From assembly GCF_900142175.1 (NCBI RefSeq), contig NZ_FQZX01000001.1, forward strand, positions 2,309,345 to 2,373,344: DNA of 64,000 nt. The letters are read 5' to 3'. Both the position numbers and the translations under genes were made by a program. Positions 60,921-64,000 of the stretch are shown one piece after another (within the stretch, counting starts at the first letter, position 1; each line of letters begins with the position of its first letter). The notes beneath the pieces are model-generated. The model was given only the letters and a program-made list of their open reading frames with translations. It searched no databases and was not told the DNA's origin. This stretch comes from Maribacter aquivivus. Lineage in GTDB: Bacteria > Bacteroidota > Bacteroidia > Flavobacteriales > Flavobacteriaceae.

Positions 60921-60978
60921 TTTATATATTGTTGAATACTCGTTTTCAAAACGTTAATTTGTGTTGGTCAATACTTTT

Positions 60979-61740
60979 TTAAGTACTCAAATCAGTTTCT
61001 TCCCAGCTGGTATCCTTAGAAACCATATAGGTTAAAGAATGTCTTCGTTCATGAATAACACCACCATTACCCATTGGGTCAAAACCAGCAGGTACTGTAT
61101 CTCTACCTAATTGACCACTTCTAACTGCATTATGCAAGCAATAGAACAAGTCTTCTTTCTGCATCAAATCTTCTTCTGAAACCGTCTCTTTATCTTTTAG
61201 CCATTCTTCTATACTACCATCTAATTTGCATGTATAATTACTTAAAATGTCTTGCATTTGGTCGCCTGACATCATTTCTCCTGTTATTTCCGGTTGTTTG
61301 TATCCGAAATACCAAGCCAAAGGCCAAGCGTTCTCAAATTTCCAACCTATAGCGTTTCTTGCTTGCTCATCATCTCGTGATACCGTTAAGATTGATTTTT
61401 CTTCTGCAGTCATGAAATCTTCAAGATTATTATTTTCAATGAAACTCAAGATCTGTTCTTGCGGCAAGTTTTCTTCAGGTACCATGACCCAAAGAACTAA
61501 TGCTTTTATAGCATGTAATCTTTTGGCAATTTCAATAGAAGGTCTTAAATGTCTGCCTAATTCTGTGGGTAGGCTAGTAGTTGGTTTGAAACCTGCATTG
61601 AAACAGATATCTAAATTTTCTCGTCTAAGGTCTGTCATCCAAGCGATGTCATCATAGGACTTAGAAGATTGTTTATTTTGAATTTCCTTTTTTGGTTCTT
61701 CATTATCTTTTGAACCAAATAGTTTTTTGAATATCCCCAT
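60979..61740 (-). CDS. DUF4272 protein
   Basis: 253 residues from the ATG at 61740 (MGIFKKLFGSK); a start 26 codons upstream adds an Asn-rich stretch and is less likely. The order RRENLDICFNAGFKPTTSLPTE, IAKRLHAIKALVLWVMVP, FMTAEEKSIL and WKFENAWPLAWYFGY is that of DUF4272, soluble helical proteins of unknown function that often sit near nucleic-acid or toxin-immunity loci. No such partner is here. Single gene. Confidence 0.82.
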   Translation of the reverse strand: MGIFKKLFGSKDNEEPKKEIQNKQSSKSYDDIAWMTDLRRENLDICFNAGFKPTTSLPTELGRHLRPSIEIAKRLHAIKALVLWVMVPEENLPQEQILSFIENNNLEDFMTAEEKSILTVSRDDEQARNAIGWKFENAWPLAWYFGYKQPEITGEMMSGDQMQDILSNYTCKLDGSIEEWLKDKETVSEEDLMQKEDLFYCLHNAVRSGQLGRDTVPAGFDPMGNGGVIHERRHSLTYMVSKDTSWEETDLST

Positions 61741-61966
61741 ATTGTTGTTGTTATTGAAGTTTGATTTTCTAACGTATTCGAATATACTTTGTTGCATGTT
61801 TAGATGCAAGAACCTCATTATTTGAGTATATTAGGTAGTGGATTTATCGAAATAAAGATGCTCATTACTTAACCATTAAATATCTCAATAAGCATATATC
61901 AAAATTATCTATGGATAGAAACAAATAAAAAGCTATACCAATATTTTTAGATTACAATATATTGGG

Positions 61967-62962
61967 TTAATTATTAGTCTTGTATAAAAAGGTATTATAT
62001 CTAGAGTTGTAACCACGATTTGAACGCCTATTAGAAAATAAATTAACGCCTAATGTAATTTGATGAAAACCACCATTACCACTAACCAAACCTCCAAATT
62101 CACTTGAGTAGGTATACGAAACTAAATATCTGTCAAACTCTATACCAGCAATAGGAGTAATTAGGTTGAAATTTTTCACATCATTTTTTTCTAAGCTTCG
62201 TCGGTACGAAAGTGCGAACCAAGCTCTTGCTGTGTTGCCAAAAGTTTGATATACTTTGGCATTGATATCTAATAAGTTTTCGCCAGTATTTTCTACATGT
62301 TGAAACATTGCTGACGGCTCAAATTGAAGGTTTTGTCCACGACCAAAAAAATAGCCTACATTCAAAAGGTATCTTCTAAGGTTCAATGATTTAAATTCAG
62401 AATCTTCAGCACTACGAGTGTTAAGCAAAATGTTTTTAGCAGTTAGGTAAACAAATCCATCTAGTTTGTGGTATGCAAAGCTTAAATCGCCATTAAAATA
62501 TGCTTCTGATCGTATTACCTGGGCAACTATTGGGTCAAAATCGGCAAAAGTTCGCTGATCTAAACTATTTATTACATACGAAGCTGCTAGACCAAAGGAT
62601 AATTGATTTAATGCTTCATAATTTCCAAAATTTAGATGATAGGCATACGCACCTTGAAATCCGACTTGAGAATGAAATCCGTTTTTATCATTAAAAATTA
62701 AACCACCTAAAGCAGCGTTATTTCCTATGCTACTGTGCATGCTTATTGTTTGTAATGCAGGTGAGTCGCTAACTCCGTTCCACTGTTGACGATGCGTTAG
62801 TCTTACTTTTGCGCTATTGCCAATACCAGCTGCACTTGGATGCACCATAAATATATTGTCAGATAAATAATCTGAATAGACAGGCAATGTGCCTTGTGCT
62901 CCTAAAAACTGAGTTAAGAACATACTTATTCCTGCCAATAAAAGATAAGTTGATTTTTGCAT
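61967..62962 (-). CDS. PorP/SprF-family type IX secretion membrane protein
   Basis: 331 residues. A signal peptide (ending FLGAQ) is followed by the conserved opening LPVYSDYLSDNIFMVHPSAAGI and a GGLIFNDKNGFHSQ segment; the rest is an outer-membrane beta-barrel pattern ending near the C-terminus. PorP/SprF proteins are coupled to type IX-secreted, CHU_C-bearing adhesins such as SprB. The neighbour 6 bp upstream encodes exactly such a protein, so this is its dedicated partner. Confidence 0.92.
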   Translation of the reverse strand: MQKSTYLLLAGISMFLTQFLGAQGTLPVYSDYLSDNIFMVHPSAAGIGNSAKVRLTHRQQWNGVSDSPALQTISMHSSIGNNAALGGLIFNDKNGFHSQVGFQGAYAYHLNFGNYEALNQLSFGLAASYVINSLDQRTFADFDPIVAQVIRSEAYFNGDLSFAYHKLDGFVYLTAKNILLNTRSAEDSEFKSLNLRRYLLNVGYFFGRGQNLQFEPSAMFQHVENTGENLLDINAKVYQTFGNTARAWFALSYRRSLEKNDVKNFNLITPIAGIEFDRYLVSYTYSSEFGGLVSGNGGFHQITLGVNLFSNRRSNRGYNSRYNTFLYKTNN

Positions 62963-62968
62963 GGTTAT

Positions 62969-64000
62969 TTATCTTTTTATTAAGCTAAAATGTCCTCTTT
63001 CTTGTGCTCCAGAATCATGCACGATGACATACCAGTAATCATCTTCGGGCATTGATTTACCTTTGTAAGTACCATCCCAACCTTCTGATTCAGGTCTGAT
63101 CTGTTTAAGAATTTTCCCGAATCTATCCAGTACATATATGTAGTCAATAGTGTTACCTACATCTTCAATATTCCAAGTATCATGGTAACCGTCATTGTTT
63201 GGGGTAAAGAATGGTGAAATACCTTCTGTGATAGTTTCTATGATTTCTTCTTCTTCTTCTTCTTCTTCTTCTTCTTGTGAAAATTCTTCTGTAGTAAATT
63301 CATTTGCAGAACATAGATCTGACTCTCCCATATTTGTTATCGCGAATACAGAAACGAAGTACGTACTATTCTCATCTAACGAATTGGTTACTGTATATTC
63401 CAGCACATTTTCTACTACAGTTTCTTCTATTTCCGTTCCTCCTAAACTAGTTCCAATAATTACTCTATAGCCTGTAGCCTCATTTACTGCTTGCCAATTA
63501 ATAGTTGGGTTAATTGAGATATCCATACTTTCATCGGCCGGGTAAGTAACTATAGGAGCTTCAGTTCCTGTTACCTCCCATGAACAAGTTGTTGAATTAA
63601 ACGTTACTGTTTGACCACATGAAGCTATTGGTTCAGGATCTTGTGTTCCTGTTACTTCCCACGAGCATGTTGCATTATTAAAAGTAGCGGTTTGCCAACA
63701 TTCAGTTACTGGCTCTGGGTCAGCTGTGCCTGAAACTTCCCAAGAACAGGTTGTAGAATTAAATGTTACTGTTTGACCACAGGATGCCTGTGGTTCTGGG
63801 TCTTGTGTTCCGGTTATCTCCCATGAGCATGTTGCATTGTTAAAGGTAGCTGTTTCCCAACATTCAGTTGTTGGTTCTGGGTCTTGAGTTCCTGATACTT
63901 CCCACGAGCATGTTGCATTGTTAAAGGTAGCTGTTTCCCAACATTCAGTTACTGGTTCTGGGTCAGCTGTGCCAGTAACATCCCAAGAACACGTTGTTGA
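62969..64000 (-). CDS. Large adhesin with CHU_C type IX sorting domain, C-terminal part
   Basis: At least 344 residues; the frame runs off the window edge, so the true start is outside. From the C-terminus: a gliding-motility-associated C-terminal (CHU_C, type B) sorting domain (FFTPNNDGYHDTWNIED, YVLDRFGKILKQI, GWDGTYKGKSMPEDDYWYVI), a run of ten Glu, a fibronectin type III-like domain (GYRVIIGTSLGGTEIEE), and at least five tandem 27-residue repeats with cysteines (TFNSTTCSWEVTGT / TFNNATCSWEVTGT). It is exported by the type IX system and probably works on the cell surface. Its PorP/SprF partner follows by 6 bp. Confidence 0.9.
   Translation of the reverse strand, partial: STTCSWDVTGTADPEPVTECWETATFNNATCSWEVSGTQDPEPTTECWETATFNNATCSWEITGTQDPEPQASCGQTVTFNSTTCSWEVSGTADPEPVTECWQTATFNNATCSWEVTGTQDPEPIASCGQTVTFNSTTCSWEVTGTEAPIVTYPADESMDISINPTINWQAVNEATGYRVIIGTSLGGTEIEETVVENVLEYTVTNSLDENSTYFVSVFAITNMGESDLCSANEFTTEEFSQEEEEEEEEEEIIETITEGISPFFTPNNDGYHDTWNIEDVGNTIDYIYVLDRFGKILKQIRPESEGWDGTYKGKSMPEDDYWYVIVHDSGAQERGHFSLIKR
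63245..63274 (-). repeat. (GAA)10 microsatellite encoding poly-Glu
   Basis: Ten perfect TTC triplets on the plus strand encode Glu10 between the FN3-like and CHU_C domains. Slippage would change linker length without a frameshift. Confidence 0.9.
63567..64000 (-). repeat. 81-bp tandem coding repeats of the adhesin
   Basis: Units begin at about 63567, 63648 and 63729 and continue beyond the window at 81-bp (27-codon) period. Two types, carrying CGQTVTFNSTTCSWEV and CWQTATFNNATCSWEV, mostly alternate. The two B units next to each other after 63810 are nearly identical, indicating recent duplication or conversion. Confidence 0.88.

Noticed and set aside
63567..64000. Regular repeats could look like a CRISPR array
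   Set aside because: The 81-bp units are contiguous without unique spacers, keep one reading frame and encode Cys-containing peptide repeats of an adhesin.

Overview
The window is a low-GC chromosomal segment of a marine-type Flavobacteriaceae (Bacteroidota). The evidence is promoters of the TTTG-N19-TAnnTTTG type, a gliding-motility (CHU_C) adhesin next to a PorP/SprF protein, many CarboxypepD_reg-like proteins, an AcnB plus a mitochondrial-type aconitase, and a flavobacterial crtZ-crtB-crtI cluster. A Maribacter/Zobellia-like genus is plausible but cannot be fixed from the sequence alone. There is no rRNA, CRISPR, prophage or insertion sequence; one tRNA-Leu(GAG) is present.

Layout. 0-7.4 kb: end of a fasciclin protein, a CarboxypepD_reg-like protein, RluF, a serine-hydrolase lipoprotein, two SurA/PpiC-type periplasmic chaperones and a MoxR ATPase. 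7.4-14.7 kb: two different aconitases flanking a PLP-dependent decarboxylase. 14.7-19.2 kb: a thioredoxin-fold protein without its cysteines, then a carotenoid operon (CarH-like B12 photoreceptor regulator, crtI, crtB, crtZ) and tRNA-Leu. 19.3-25.2 kb: an AraC regulator divergent from a complete hydroxyproline-to-2-oxoglutarate operon. 25.2-34.1 kb: a signalling island with receiver, H-NOX, PAS histidine kinase, FIST/NosP, a second kinase, Hpt and LytTR regulator, then a convergent kinase/receiver pair. 34.3-50.8 kb: an exopolysaccharide-type region with a TPR/beta-barrel protein, two paralogous sets of flippase + GT4 + receiver-GT2 fusion, a membrane-anchored glycosidase, an Ig-like lipoprotein and a giant GT-C-like membrane protein. 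50.9-61.8 kb: ordinary single genes and small operons (FUSC, DUF1569, Crp, NmrA-like, DUF2147, DUF4442, SBF-like transporter, CrtA-like, DUF4272). 62-64 kb: PorP/SprF and the C-terminus of a large type IX-secreted adhesin with 81-bp repeats.

The most interesting system spans 25.2-50.8 kb. Four promoters share an architecture I could align by eye: two 11-bp half-sites of the CCATTCGTCTA type exactly 21 bp apart, with the TTTG of the -7 box exactly 45 bp after the second half-site begins. They lie before the signalling operon itself, the first flippase, the first GT4 and the second receiver-GT2 gene. Half-site sequence and spacing suit a LytTR-family regulator, and the only LytTR gene in the window ends the H-NOX/NosP operon. 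I infer a nitric-oxide-responsive phosphorelay with two haem-type sensors that autoregulates and controls a polysaccharide locus by transcription and, possibly, by phosphorylation of receiver domains fused to glycosyltransferases.
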